Positions 45,780 to 56,893 of a stretch of 64,000 nucleotides of DNA are shown here, in pieces. Made by a program: the position numbers and the translations under genes. Below the pieces are notes generated by a model that worked only from the letters and a program-made list of their open reading frames with translations, was not told the origin of the DNA and searched no databases. Origin of the DNA: Desulfosporosinus meridiei DSM 13257 (GTDB lineage: Bacteria > Bacillota > Desulfitobacteriia > Desulfitobacteriales > Desulfitobacteriaceae); NCBI RefSeq assembly GCF_000231385.2, contig NC_018515.1:700501-764500 (forward strand), given 5' to 3'. Every line of letters starts with the position of its first letter. The first letter of the stretch is position 1.

Positions 45780-45800
45780 AAATAGAGGCTGAACCCAAAA

Positions 45801-45842
45801 CAATAGAGAGATTGGCACGGATGTCAATCTCTCTATTGTTTT
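45801..45842 (+). terminator. Intrinsic terminator of the moa operon
   Basis: CAATAGAGAGATTG pairs with CAATCTCTCTATTG and is followed by TTTT. Confidence 0.9.
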
Positions 45843-45881
45843 GCAATAAACTATTACTTATCTAACCTTAAATAATTCAAT

Positions 45882-46814
45882 TTAGATTACAACCTGCGTT
45901 CTGTCTGGCATCAGATTTTCCGCAATTTGAATATAGATTACAACTCCAATAATAACGCAGATTCCTAAAATATTGCTAAGCTTCATTGTCTGATTAAATA
46001 CCAAGAAACCTAGAATACTGGCAACAACAGGGTCGAGAGAATACATTATTTGCATGTAGCTTGGTTCGATGTATTTCAAGCCTTTCATATATAAGGAATA
46101 ACAGCCTATTTGGGGTATTAGTCCAAAGCCTAAGATCAATAATAATGCATAGCCGTTAGTCTGATTGCCTATCTGAATAATATTTTTGACTTGAGCTATA
46201 GGTGGATTGGAAATAGACAAGATTATTACGGCAAATAAAGCAATATACATCAGTATTGCATTTTCATCGATTCCTTGATCTAATAAATATTTCTCAAGAG
46301 TCATAAGTATCGACCATGTCAGTATGGTTAGAATTACCCAGATAACTCCATTTAGGTTTAGATTGAAACCTTGGCTGAAGACATCTAAAACTAGACAAAT
46401 ACCGAAAATTGCAGAAATGGCAGCGCCGATTTTTTTTAGAGTTATGGGGCTTTTAAATACGATTCTCGAAATAATCATGATCACAAATATGTTGCAAAAG
46501 ATTAACGTTGAAACTACTCCAACCGGGAAATAATTAACAGACTTCACGAATGCAGTATTAGTAATAGCTGAGATGAGTCCGGCAAACAATAACAAGGCAA
46601 AGAATTTTATCGGAATTTTAAAACCGGATTTATTAGTAATAGCTAACAGAGTAGAGAAAAAGACCAGATTAAAGGAAGGGGCGAGAATTGCGATACTTGT
46701 AGTATTGATGCCAAGGTTAGACATTAATGTACAAAAAGTTCCATTAGTGCCCCAAAAAATGGCGGAAAAAATCCCGAAAATAAATCCTGTTCCCTTTGCA
46801 CTTAAAGTTTTCAA
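45882..46814 (-). CDS. EamA family (DMT) transporter
   Basis: Integral membrane protein of 310 aa with about ten transmembrane segments in two EamA repeats. The first has FSAIFWGTNGTFCTL and the second AVIWVILTILTWSILM-like sequence. The family exports or imports metabolites such as amino acids; the substrate is unknown. The start is TTG at 46814 with a GGGGGGA site. It is encoded alone. Confidence 0.85.
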   Translation of the reverse strand: MKTLSAKGTGFIFGIFSAIFWGTNGTFCTLMSNLGINTTSIAILAPSFNLVFFSTLLAITNKSGFKIPIKFFALLLFAGLISAITNTAFVKSVNYFPVGVVSTLIFCNIFVIMIISRIVFKSPITLKKIGAAISAIFGICLVLDVFSQGFNLNLNGVIWVILTILTWSILMTLEKYLLDQGIDENAILMYIALFAVIILSISNPPIAQVKNIIQIGNQTNGYALLLILGFGLIPQIGCYSLYMKGLKYIEPSYMQIMYSLDPVVASILGFLVFNQTMKLSNILGICVIIGVVIYIQIAENLMPDRTQVVI

Positions 46815-47007
46815 ACGTTGTTCCCCCCGGTACTGACAGAATGTAATTTTAGTTATTGTTCGTCATTGTCATAAAATCTCCTGTGGTCTAAACTAGACTT
46901 TTTAGGATTTTGCTAACAACTAGGATTGATACCAAAGCTTGTCACGTCTGTCCAAGGATTTACGTAAAGTAGAGTATAGGAGAAAGTGGCTGGTGAGGTG
47001 ATCAATT

Positions 47008-47832
47008 TTGAAAGCCATAGCTTTTGTGGATTATGAGAATATATGGACTAGTCTATTAGACCGAGGGTATGACTTATCACCGGAACAGTTAGTTCAGTTC
47101 TTACAACTTTATACAGATCGTAATGATATTTATTTAATGGCAATTTATCTATACGCTAACTTTGATCGTGAAGAATTTTGGAGAACCCAAACAAGCTTTG
47201 AGAAAACCAATGTTTTTACAAGGCATGTTTATGGGAAAAATAATTATTCAAGTACTGAAATTCGCCGTAATGCGGCAGATCTGGAGCTAATGCTTGAAGC
47301 ACAAGAAATCTTGCTGACAAGAGCTTCCACGTTCGATATGTTTTTATTACTGACAGGAGATGGAGACTTTCTTTCATTACTAAGGAAAATCAGAGCCTGG
47401 GGTAAAGATGTTAAAGTGATTGGGGTTTCTGGAAGTGTTCATCATGCTTTGCAGCCCTATTGTGAAGAAGATGACCTTTTACAGTGGATTTTGCAAGAGA
47501 AACATGAACCGGAGTACCAACCTGAACAAGATTTGGAACAAGGAATTCAGATCCTTGGAACACTTCAAACTCGGTTACCCTACGTAGCATCAACAAAAGC
47601 CAGATCAGCATTGACAGAACTTCTTGGACGTTCAATCTCACAAGTGAAAGAGTTTATCCGCTATATGCTTAAAGAAGATATTCTCAGAGAAAAAGAGCAC
47701 CCTGATCCAAACTTGAGGATAGGCAAAACTAAAATTTACCTGCTTAATCTGAAAAAACCAATGGTTCAGGAGGTATTAGGCGATCTTTATGAAAATGTAT
47801 CAGAGAGACAATTAAAATTAAGTTTAGAATAA
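47008..47832 (+). CDS. NYN domain (LabA/PIN-like) protein
   Basis: Cytosolic 274-aa protein. The N-terminal NYN domain has acidic motifs FVDYENIW (residues 5-12) and LLLTGDGDFLSLLRK, the layout of PIN-like metal-dependent RNases. The C-terminal 100 residues contain a winged-helix-like segment (LPYVASTKARSALTELLG and QVKEFIRYMLKEDILR). It may bind RNA, but no substrate is known. The start is TTG with a GAGGTGAT site. Confidence 0.8.
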   Translation: MKAIAFVDYENIWTSLLDRGYDLSPEQLVQFLQLYTDRNDIYLMAIYLYANFDREEFWRTQTSFEKTNVFTRHVYGKNNYSSTEIRRNAADLELMLEAQEILLTRASTFDMFLLLTGDGDFLSLLRKIRAWGKDVKVIGVSGSVHHALQPYCEEDDLLQWILQEKHEPEYQPEQDLEQGIQILGTLQTRLPYVASTKARSALTELLGRSISQVKEFIRYMLKEDILREKEHPDPNLRIGKTKIYLLNLKKPMVQEVLGDLYENVSERQLKLSLE

Positions 47833-48006
47833 AATTCATGCATAGAAGGTTCTGAATCTGGCAATTATAGTGGGTAGACAATACGGAGATGCGCAAGGGG
47901 AGAGGGGTTGAGCACTTTAAATTAACAAGTGCATGAAAACGAAAGAAATTATAAGGATTTTAGAGAGAATTGAGTATAAATCCATATTTTTTCGGCATTA
48001 GGGGGG

Positions 48007-48035
48007 TTGCTTTCCCGCACCCCCTTGCATATTAT
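48007..48035 (+). promoter_or_regulatory. Promoter of groES-groEL
   Basis: TTGCTT (48007-48012), 17-nt spacer, TATTAT (48030-48035). The CIRCE operator starts 13 nt downstream. Confidence 0.5.
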
Positions 48036-48048
48036 TATAGATATATTG

Positions 48049-48075
48049 TTAGCACTCAATAGAGTCGAGTGCTAA
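48049..48075. promoter_or_regulatory. CIRCE operator (HrcA site) of groESL
   Basis: TTAGCACTC - 9 nt - GAGTGCTAA, a perfect match to the CIRCE consensus. HrcA repression relieved by heat shock is expected. Confidence 0.97.
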
Positions 48076-48121
48076 CAAGTATTTAATAAAAAAATACAAA
48101 AAATAGGAGGGACTTTTCTTC

Positions 48122-48406
48122 ATGAACATTAAACCTCTAGCAGATCGGGTAATTATTAAAGCACTCCCGATGGAAGAAAAAACAAAGAGCGGTATCATTA
48201 TGCCGGACACCGCTAAGGAAAAACCACAAGAGGGTGAAATTGTCGCTGTTGGACCTGGAAAAGTAGAAAAAGGAGAACGCATTGCTTTAGAGGTCAAAGT
48301 GGGTGACCGCGTAATTTATTCAAAATATGCTGGAACCGAAGTCAAATATGACGGTGAAGAATACTTAATCCTCAAAGAAAACGATATTTTAGCCATTCTT
48401 GGTTAA
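48122..48406 (+). CDS. groES: Co-chaperonin GroES
   Basis: Chaperonin cap of 94 aa. It begins with [15 protein letters not shown] and has the mobile loop [18 protein letters not shown] followed by [10 protein letters not shown]. The ATG lies at the end of a GGAGGGAC ribosome site. It is the first gene of the CIRCE-controlled operon. Confidence 0.97.
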   Translation: MNIKPLADRVIIKALPMEEKTKSGIIMPDTAKEKPQEGEIVAVGPGKVEKGERIALEVKVGDRVIYSKYAGTEVKYDGEEYLILKENDILAILG

Positions 48407-48410
48407 TTGA

Positions 48411-50081
<1,671 letters not shown>

Positions 50082-50169
50082 GATTGGCCTGAAACCCTTG
50101 GTATCAGCTAGTCTACTGTATCTGCACCTAAGAATGCTCATGTTTTTGACCACATTTGAATCGAAAATA

Positions 50170-51959
50170 GGGGCTGTGTGAAAACACAGCCGAGAGAAAC
50201 CGCTAGAAATCATTAGATTTCGGCGGTTTTTCCGCGTATTTGAAAGAAAAATGGTATAATTAAGACAAGGAAAGTACGAATGAGGCAGGTGTTTTCCCTT
50301 GTCAAAACCGGGTAAGAAAGTACATAACCAAGTTGTTTTCAAAGAGTACAATCAGAATCAACTGAGCTTACCAATAGATTTGGAATGTCTTATTCCTCCC
50401 AATCATATGGTCAGAGTGGTAAACTCTGCTCTCGATCAAATGAATCTAGAACCTCTTTTAGCTAAATATCCTGGAGGTGGACGTTCGAGTTATCATCCCG
50501 TCATGATGACCAAACTGATCGTTTATGCCTATGCCGATAAAACGTTTTCTAGCCGCCGCATAGAAAAGGCAGCCCGCGAAAACATCATGTATATGTGGTT
50601 GTGCGGAGGAAATAGTCCGGATTTTAAAACCATCAACAGCTTCCGGGGCGAACGTATGAAAGATGTGTTGGTTGAGATTTTTAGTGAGGTTGTTGAACTT
50701 TTACATAAACAAGGCTATATCAAGCTGGAAAATTACTTCTTAGACGGGACAAAAATAGAAGCTAATGCTAATAAGTACAGCTGGGTCTGGGGAAAATCGA
50801 CCAAGCGCTACAAAGAAAAGTTGCGGGAAAAGTGCCGAGAACTCTTTGAATTTGTGGATTTGGCCAATCAGAAAGAAAATGAAGAGTATGGGGACCGGAA
50901 CCTAGAAGAACTAGGAGAAGAAAAACCGATTGACTCCCAGGCTATAGAAGAAGCGGTTAAAAAGATCGACGAACGATTAACCCAAAACCCAAAGGAAAAG
51001 AAATTTATTAAAGTTAAAAGAGTCTTGCTGAAAGATTACTTACCTCGTATGAAGAAATACGAAAAACAAGAGGAACTGCTGGCAGAGCGCAATAGTTACT
51101 CAAAAACGGATACAGACGCAACCTTCATGCGTATGAAAGAGGATGCCATGAAAAACGGGCAACTGAAGCCAGGTTACAATGTCCAAATAGGAACAGAAAA
51201 TCAATTTGTCGTAGGATACTCCATCCATCAATCGGCGGGCGATACCAGTTGCCTGAAAGAACACCTGGAAGAGTTGAAGAAAAACCTAGGGGGTAAGCTT
51301 CCGGCCAACATCGTTGCCGATGCGGGGTATGGCAGTGAAGAGAATTACGAATATCTAGCTCAAGAGAACCTTGGGAACTATGTCAAATATAATACTTTTC
51401 ATAAGGAAGCAACAGCCAAGGGGAAACCTGATCCGACCCTGGTTCAAAATTGGCTATATGATAAACAGAAGGATGAATACACGTGCGGGTTTAGGAGAGT
51501 TCTAAGATTCAAGTACATAAAAACTCAGAAAAGCAAGAGGGGTTACCGAAGTACCATTCGAGTCTATCAAAGTGATGATTGTCAAGATTGTCCATACCTC
51601 AAACGTTGTATCAAACAAAGTAATAATCCGGATTTCAAGAAGCAGATCTACATTAACCCTAAAGGCAATGAACTAAAAGCAGAGGCACGGGCTAATCTGA
51701 CGAGCGAATACGGGCTAAAAATGCGCAGTTTAAGACCTATAGAGGTGGAAAGTGTCTTTGGAGATATCAAAGGCAATTTTGGTGTGCGACGATTTATCCT
51801 TAAAGGATTGGAAAAGGTCAAGCTGGAGTGGGGATTACATTGTATTGCCCATAACATGAGAAAACTGGCTGTCGTCTTGGGATAGACGGTCAGCCAGTTT
51901 AGCCTTCCCTATTCGAAACTTATTAAGGGGCGTGAGAAACTAAAGTTTCAACACGCCCC
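50170..51959 (+). mobile_element. IS1182-type insertion sequence
   Basis: The left end GGGGCTGTGTGAAAAC and the inverted right end GGGGCGTGTTGAAAC are imperfect terminal repeats. Each tip also folds by itself: GGCTGTGT/ACACAGCC at 50172-50191 and GGGGCGTG/CACGCCCC at 51927-51959. A terminator AAACCGC-GAAATC/GATTTC-GCGGTTT lies at 50197-50232 before the transposase, and a second hairpin overlaps the transposase end (about 51863-51900). The flanks read CGAAA on the left and TTTCG on the right, so the target may be palindromic. No direct target duplication was found. Confidence 0.8.
50299..51885 (+). CDS. IS1182 family transposase
   Basis: DDE transposase of 528 aa. It starts with a helix-rich N-terminal region including HPVMMTKLIVYAYADKTFSSR, which resembles the IS1182 group. 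Candidate catalytic residues lie in FLDGTKIEANANK, VADAGYGSEENYEYL and VESVFGDIKGN. A Cys-rich segment (CQDCPYLKRC) lies before the last one. No frameshift or stop is seen, so the element may be active. The start is TTG at 50299. Confidence 0.92.
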   Translation: MSKPGKKVHNQVVFKEYNQNQLSLPIDLECLIPPNHMVRVVNSALDQMNLEPLLAKYPGGGRSSYHPVMMTKLIVYAYADKTFSSRRIEKAARENIMYMWLCGGNSPDFKTINSFRGERMKDVLVEIFSEVVELLHKQGYIKLENYFLDGTKIEANANKYSWVWGKSTKRYKEKLREKCRELFEFVDLANQKENEEYGDRNLEELGEEKPIDSQAIEEAVKKIDERLTQNPKEKKFIKVKRVLLKDYLPRMKKYEKQEELLAERNSYSKTDTDATFMRMKEDAMKNGQLKPGYNVQIGTENQFVVGYSIHQSAGDTSCLKEHLEELKKNLGGKLPANIVADAGYGSEENYEYLAQENLGNYVKYNTFHKEATAKGKPDPTLVQNWLYDKQKDEYTCGFRRVLRFKYIKTQKSKRGYRSTIRVYQSDDCQDCPYLKRCIKQSNNPDFKKQIYINPKGNELKAEARANLTSEYGLKMRSLRPIEVESVFGDIKGNFGVRRFILKGLEKVKLEWGLHCIAHNMRKLAVVLG

Positions 51960-51990
51960 CTTTCGGTCATTGTAACAACTATTCTCATCA

Positions 51991-52182
51991 TCAAGAATGC
52001 CCTAGTTCGCTCAAAGCCGCTATACTTGCCTCCCGGTAAACTGTATCTTCAATTTTCATTTGTGGCTGAAAAGTCTGGTTCCTTAACTCGGTATATGCCT
52101 TTTCCAATTGGGAGTATTTGGATTTAAGTTCTCCTAATTCACTTGCTAAAGCCTCTCTTGTTGCTTGGTCCTTGTGGCTCAA
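51991..52182 (-). CDS. Small coiled-coil protein of unknown function
   Basis: 63 aa from the TTG at 52182, which has AGGAGG 8 nt upstream; a GTG at 52191 lies inside the ribosome site. The middle part (SELGELKSKYSQLEKAYTEL) is a heptad-rich coiled coil. There is no membrane segment or recognised domain. It sits just outside the right end of the insertion sequence. The good ribosome site is the main support for it being a gene. Confidence 0.5.
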   Translation of the reverse strand: MSHKDQATREALASELGELKSKYSQLEKAYTELRNQTFQPQMKIEDTVYREASIAALSELGHS

Positions 52183-52526
52183 TAATAACACCTCCTTAAA
52201 TATACAGCTTTAAACACCAGTATTTCCTGAATTTAAGGAATAATGTCTGACGTTTTATGGTAACTAATTGACTTCGATGTGTCTGAATAATGAAAATCAA
52301 CACTTAGTATAAACTTGTTGACCAAGGGTTACATGTTATGTTCTGAATACAATCATTAATAAATTTGGTTTAATTGATAGGAGATGTCGATAATTCTGCT
52401 TACATGATATGTTGTGTCGAAAGTAACAAAACATTATTATTTACTATAAATTCGCAGCATTTATGTGCCGATAAGAACTAAAATGGCAGTTTAGACTTTA
52501 ACGATTAATTGGCAGGAGGTGAGTTT
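52183..52526. other. Gene-free stretch upstream of the EF-hand-like protein
   Basis: AT-rich intergenic DNA of about 340 bp. I saw no long hairpin and no clear promoter in it; only the ribosome site AGGAGGTGA at the end is plain. Confidence 0.4.
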
Positions 52527-53606
52527 ATGAGAATTGCAAGCTCGGATGTAGCTATGAGCAGCCAGCATAGTTATTCTGAAGCAACTGTGAGTCTAGAGTC
52601 CCTTAAAACATGGGGCACCAGAGGGAATACTTTTAACCAAGTTGACTTTACCAAGCTGGAGAGCGATACGGTAGAAATATCCGAACAGGCTAAATATCTT
52701 CAGATGTCTGAGGAAACTGAGGTGAGCAAATCCCATAGTGAAGTAGATTCGCTTTTTCAGCTTAGCGAGTCGGATAAACGAAGGATTGAGCTTATCCAAA
52801 GGTTATTTAAAGCCTTAACAGGCAAAAGGATTAAGTTTGCGATACCCCAAAAGGTTGAGCTTAAGGATCCCGATCTATTCCTGAACATCCAAGACCCAAA
52901 GGTTATTACAATCCAGCGCTTACAGCTGCCGCAGAGCGTAGGGTGGGGGCTTATTTATAACAAAAGCAACACCCATTATGAGGGGGAAAGCACATCCTTT
53001 AGTGCACATGCAGCGGTAAAAACTGAAGATGGCAAAGAAATCAAACTAGATCTGCAATTAAACCTTAGCCGAGAGTTTATGTCTAAGAATGATATCAGAG
53101 TACGTGCAGGTGATGCCTTAATTGACCCGCTAGTTATCAACTATGGTTCAGCTAGCGCATCGGTTACACAGAAAAAATATGCCTTTGATATTGATGCCGA
53201 TGGAGCATTGGATCAAATATCCTTCGTCGGACCTGGCAGTGGGTTTTTAGCCTTAGACCTTAATCAGGACGGAATTATCAACGATGGCAAGGAGCTTTTT
53301 GGGCCCAACAGCGGGGATGGGTTTTCTGATCTAGCTAATTATGATTTAGACGAGAATGGCTGGATCGATGAGAATGATGCAATTTATGAAAAACTGCGTA
53401 TCTGGACAAAGGACGCTGACGGTAATGATCAATTATTAGCTCTTGGCGAAAAGGGAATTGGTGCTATCTATTTGGGAAATGTAAAGACGAGCTTTGCCTT
53501 AAAAAATACCAGCAACCAGCTTGATGCCCAAATTCAAAAAACAGGAATTTTTCTTAGGGAAAACGGTAGTGCAGGAACGATTCAACATGTTGACTTAAGC
53601 GTATAA
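52527..53606 (+). CDS. Putative calcium-binding EF-hand-like repeat protein
   Basis: Protein of 359 aa from the ATG at 52527 (AGGAGGTGA upstream). No signal peptide or transmembrane helix is present. The C-terminal third contains several Asp-rich loops of the DxDxDG type: FDIDADGALD, LDLNQDGIINDGKE, YDLDENGWIDEND and KDADGNDQ. Their spacing resembles EF-hand or dockerin-like calcium loops. The N-terminal part (SSDVAMSSQHSYSEAT) is typical of a poorly studied protein group found in several aquatic bacteria. Function unknown; calcium binding is inferred. Confidence 0.65.
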   Translation: MRIASSDVAMSSQHSYSEATVSLESLKTWGTRGNTFNQVDFTKLESDTVEISEQAKYLQMSEETEVSKSHSEVDSLFQLSESDKRRIELIQRLFKALTGKRIKFAIPQKVELKDPDLFLNIQDPKVITIQRLQLPQSVGWGLIYNKSNTHYEGESTSFSAHAAVKTEDGKEIKLDLQLNLSREFMSKNDIRVRAGDALIDPLVINYGSASASVTQKKYAFDIDADGALDQISFVGPGSGFLALDLNQDGIINDGKELFGPNSGDGFSDLANYDLDENGWIDENDAIYEKLRIWTKDADGNDQLLALGEKGIGAIYLGNVKTSFALKNTSNQLDAQIQKTGIFLRENGSAGTIQHVDLSV

Positions 53607-53650
53607 CAATCATAAGCTGCACCACATTTGATAATGCAATAGGATTTAAC

Positions 53651-53740
53651 GAATGAAAAGAAGGCTCCTACCTCTAAGCCACTTTGCTCACGCTCGTGAG
53701 TGCGTAGGTGGGAGATGAATTGTCGCCATTTTTTTTCGAT
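53651..53740. repeat. Decayed IS200/IS605-type end hairpin (putative)
   Basis: CTCCTACCT (53665-53673) pairs with AGGTGGGAG (53706-53714), with an inner stem CTCAC/GTGAG. A T run follows at 53730. On the minus strand it reads GACAATTCATCTCCCACC, which resembles ends seen beside IS605-type orfB genes. No transposase is left nearby. The hairpin may also act as a terminator for the upstream gene. Confidence 0.45.
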
Positions 53741-53893
53741 AGCTTACCAAAGTACTTAAGTCCTTCTCTGTGGCTTAGGTACTTTTATTAATATAGTACA
53801 GTATTGTAAATGTGAATGCCCTTCGTACTTATGTTGGAATAGGGCAAGCTAAGTACACATATAAGTAGGGTAAGAACTCCGCCAGGGGGGCAT

Positions 53894-54559
53894 GTGATGA
53901 AGAAAAGAGGAATTTGGTTACTCATCGGAATCAGCATCGTGCTGATAGGGGTATTTCTAGGACGCTTTTTTTGGCAGCCAGAACCCATCGAAATGGTCAC
54001 GCACGGTTTAGAACGACTAAACGCAGCGCCCTCTTTTCGCTACAGTTTAACCCAGCACCAATGGGTCGAGGGGAAAGATCGCGTACTCACTCAGATTCAA
54101 GGGGAGAAGGACGGTGGGAACATTCGAATCATGGGTCAGCTAGTCGGGAGCGAGGTAGAGATGATAAAAATTGGTGATTCTACCTATAGTAAAGATCCTT
54201 TCAGTAAAAAGTGGGTTCGTTTTGCTAACGCTCCTGCAGCCCAGGAAGTCTTTCTGGCGGAGCTCAATCCCTTATCTTCGCTTCAGATGAAAGAAATTGG
54301 AGAGGTGATGCTTAGAGGTCAAGAGAAAGTAAATGGTGATAGAGTATGGGTATGCCAATTAAAACCTAGTGTACAGAATCAAATGATGGAGGTATTTTGG
54401 ACAGATTTCCAGTATACGCTTTACATTCGCAAATCAGATAAAACAATAGTCAAAGCGGCTATTGAAGCGAAAAACAAAGCCAAGTCCGACCCCATGACGA
54501 TGACACTCGAGTTTAAAGATATTGGTAAGAAGATAGATATTCAGGCGCCTAACATTTAA
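53894..54559 (+). CDS. Membrane-anchored LolA/LppX-like protein of unknown function
   Basis: Protein of 221 aa with an N-terminal hydrophobic helix (about 7-25) that looks like a signal anchor. The external part has alternating beta strands (FRYSLTQHQWVEG, GNIRIMGQLVGSEVEMIKIG and YTLYIRKSDKTIVKA) like the LolA/LppX fold or YcdA-type lipoproteins. No lipobox Cys is present. The start is GTG at 53894 or ATG at 53897 after an AGGGGGG site. Function unknown. Confidence 0.6.
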   Translation: MMKKRGIWLLIGISIVLIGVFLGRFFWQPEPIEMVTHGLERLNAAPSFRYSLTQHQWVEGKDRVLTQIQGEKDGGNIRIMGQLVGSEVEMIKIGDSTYSKDPFSKKWVRFANAPAAQEVFLAELNPLSSLQMKEIGEVMLRGQEKVNGDRVWVCQLKPSVQNQMMEVFWTDFQYTLYIRKSDKTIVKAAIEAKNKAKSDPMTMTLEFKDIGKKIDIQAPNI

Positions 54560-54578
54560 AAGGGAGTTCTAAGTTTAA

Positions 54579-54624
54579 TAGCAAGCAGTATGCAAATATA
54601 TAAGCATACTGCTTGCTATATTTT
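54579..54624 (+). terminator. Intrinsic terminator after the LolA-like gene
   Basis: TAGCAAGCAGTATGC pairs with GCATACTGCTTGCTA and is followed by TTTTT. Confidence 0.9.
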
Positions 54625-54700
54625 TGACTGATCAAAAACCTAAATAACTTTAAATCGTATTTTTTCTTTGAATAAAATAACCTTAAAGCAATAAAAGCGT

Positions 54701-54729
54701 TTGCACAATGGGCAAGCCTCTGGTATAGT
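54701..54729 (+). promoter_or_regulatory. Promoter of hpt-guaA
   Basis: TTGCAC (54701-54706), 17-nt spacer and TATAGT (54724-54729), about 55 nt before the hpt start. Confidence 0.6.
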
Positions 54730-54782
54730 TTTGGCATGAGTTTTTCAGTTGTTGAATTTATAGGATAGTGGAGGTGCCTTAA

Positions 54783-55325
54783 ATGGAAGAATATATTGCG
54801 AAAGTGCTGATATCAAGGGAAGAATTGGGAAAACGTGTAGCAGAATTAGGGGCAGAAATTACTAGAGATTACGAAGGTAAGAAACTTTTAGTTCTTGGGA
54901 TTTTGAAAGGGGCAGTGCCCTTTATGTCGGACCTTATTCGAGAGATTAAATTGCCGTTGGCTTATGACTTTATGGCATTATCAAGCTATGGCGCGTCCAC
55001 TCAATCGTCTGGAGTAGTAAGGATTCTTAAGGATTTAGAACGAAGCGTTGACGATGTCCATATTTTAATTATTGAAGATATTGTTGATACCGGACTAACC
55101 CTAAAATACTTAAAAGCAAATCTTAAAGCAAGAAATCCTTTAAGTGTTAAAGTGGTTACACTTCTTGACAAGGCTGCACGCAGACAGGCAGATGTCACCC
55201 CTGATTATAATGGCTTTTCAATTCCGGATGAATTTGTAGTAGGGTATGGCTTGGACTTTAATGAGGAATATCGCAATTTGCCTTATGTAGGAGTATTAAA
55301 ACAAGAAGCTTATGAGATAATTTAA
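54783..55325 (+). CDS. hpt: Hypoxanthine phosphoribosyltransferase
   Basis: Purine salvage enzyme of 180 aa that converts hypoxanthine or guanine and PRPP into IMP or GMP. The PRPP motif is IIEDIVDTGLTL near residue 97. The N-terminal LGILKGAVPFMSDLIR and the C-terminal FVVGYGLDFNEEYRNLPYVG are typical. The ATG follows GTGGAGGTGCC. It is followed by guaA at 35 nt. Confidence 0.95.
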   Translation: MEEYIAKVLISREELGKRVAELGAEITRDYEGKKLLVLGILKGAVPFMSDLIREIKLPLAYDFMALSSYGASTQSSGVVRILKDLERSVDDVHILIIEDIVDTGLTLKYLKANLKARNPLSVKVVTLLDKAARRQADVTPDYNGFSIPDEFVVGYGLDFNEEYRNLPYVGVLKQEAYEII

Positions 55326-55360
55326 TTAATTTAAATAAACAAGAATGGTGATGAATAATC

Positions 55361-56893
55361 GTGACAGAAGAAGTCATTTTGGTATTGGATTTTGGAGGAC
55401 AATATAATCAATTAATAGCTCGCCGAGTGCGAGAGGCACATGTATATTCTGAAATGATTTCATATAAAACCCCTATCGATGAAATAAAGGCCCGTCGGCC
55501 TAAGGGGATAATTTTTTCCGGTGGACCGGCAAGTGTCAATCAGCCGAATTCCCCTACAGTCGATTTAGAAATATATTCACTAGGGATTCCCATACTGGGG
55601 ATCTGCTACGGAATGCAGTTAATGACCGTACAATTAGGAGGTAGTGTTGAACACCCCGAAGTAAAAGAATATGGAAAAACTATGCTTACAGTCGATAAGG
55701 CAACAGACCTTTGGCAGGACTTGGGAGGAGAACGTCCTTGTTGGATGAGCCACGGAGATTCTGTCCAAACCTTACCGGAAGGCTTTAGTGTTGCTGCTCA
55801 TACTAGTCATACTCCAGTTGCAGCCATGATGAATGAACAGCGTCATTTCTATGGCGTTCAGTTTCATCCGGAAGTTAAGCATACCCCGGATGGACAAACG
55901 ATGTTGGAGAAGTTTCTCTTTGATATTTGTAAATGTACCGGAGACTGGACGATGGAATCTTTCATCGAGCTGCAGGTTGCCGAGATACGAGCTAAGGTTG
56001 GAAAGGGAAGGGTTCTTTGTGCTTTGAGTGGTGGAGTAGACTCTTCTGTAGCTGCAGCCTTAGTACATCGTGCAGTCGGCGATCAACTAACCTGTGTGTT
56101 TGTTGATCACGGGTTTATGCGGAAAAATGAAGCTGAACAGGTAAAAAAGATTTTTACAGAGCAGTTTAAGCTTAACTTAGTTTTTATAGATGTCCACGAG
56201 CGTTTCCTGAAAAAGCTTGAAGGGGTGTCTGACCCGGAAACTAAACGTAAAGCTATTGGCAATGAGTTTATTCGTGTTTTTGAAGTCGAGGCAGCGAAGT
56301 TGGGGCAAGTAGATTTCTTGGTTCAAGGTACACTATATCCGGATATTGTGGAAAGTGGAACGGATACAGCTGAAACAATTAAGAGTCATCATAACGTTGG
56401 CGGCTTGCCGGAAGACATGAAATTTGAACTTATTGAGCCATTACGTATGCTTTTTAAAGATGAAGTTCGTGAGTTAGGAATTGAATTAGGGATGAGTGAG
56501 GAGATTGTCTGGAGGCAACCATTCCCCGGGCCTGGTCTGGCAATCCGAATTCTTGGAGAAGTAACACGTGAAAAGTTAGATATTTTGCGTGAAGCAGATG
56601 CAGTTATTCTAGAAGAGATTCGTCGTTCCGGAATGTATCGTGATTTATGGCAGAGCTTTGCTGTGCTTCCTTCCATCAAAAGCGTCGGTGTCATGGGAGA
56701 CGGTCGGACCTACGAGTATCCTATCATTTTCAGAGCAGTGACCAGTGAGGATGCCATGACGGCAGATTGGGCCAGACTCCCTTACGAGCTTCTGCATAAC
56801 ATATCCTCAAGGATTGTCAACGAAGTAAAAGGTGTTAACCGTGTCGTTTATGATATTACATCTAAGCCCCCTGGAACCATTGAGTGGGAGTAG
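55361..56893 (+). CDS. guaA: GMP synthase (glutamine-hydrolysing)
   Basis: Enzyme of 510 aa that makes GMP from XMP. The glutaminase domain has GICYGMQ with the catalytic Cys near residue 81 and FHPEVKHT. The ATP-pyrophosphatase domain has the P-loop LSGGVDSSV near residue 225. The C-terminal dimer domain ends with the usual PPGTIEWE. The start is GTG at 55361. Confidence 0.97.
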   Translation: MTEEVILVLDFGGQYNQLIARRVREAHVYSEMISYKTPIDEIKARRPKGIIFSGGPASVNQPNSPTVDLEIYSLGIPILGICYGMQLMTVQLGGSVEHPEVKEYGKTMLTVDKATDLWQDLGGERPCWMSHGDSVQTLPEGFSVAAHTSHTPVAAMMNEQRHFYGVQFHPEVKHTPDGQTMLEKFLFDICKCTGDWTMESFIELQVAEIRAKVGKGRVLCALSGGVDSSVAAALVHRAVGDQLTCVFVDHGFMRKNEAEQVKKIFTEQFKLNLVFIDVHERFLKKLEGVSDPETKRKAIGNEFIRVFEVEAAKLGQVDFLVQGTLYPDIVESGTDTAETIKSHHNVGGLPEDMKFELIEPLRMLFKDEVRELGIELGMSEEIVWRQPFPGPGLAIRILGEVTREKLDILREADAVILEEIRRSGMYRDLWQSFAVLPSIKSVGVMGDGRTYEYPIIFRAVTSEDAMTADWARLPYELLHNISSRIVNEVKGVNRVVYDITSKPPGTIEWE

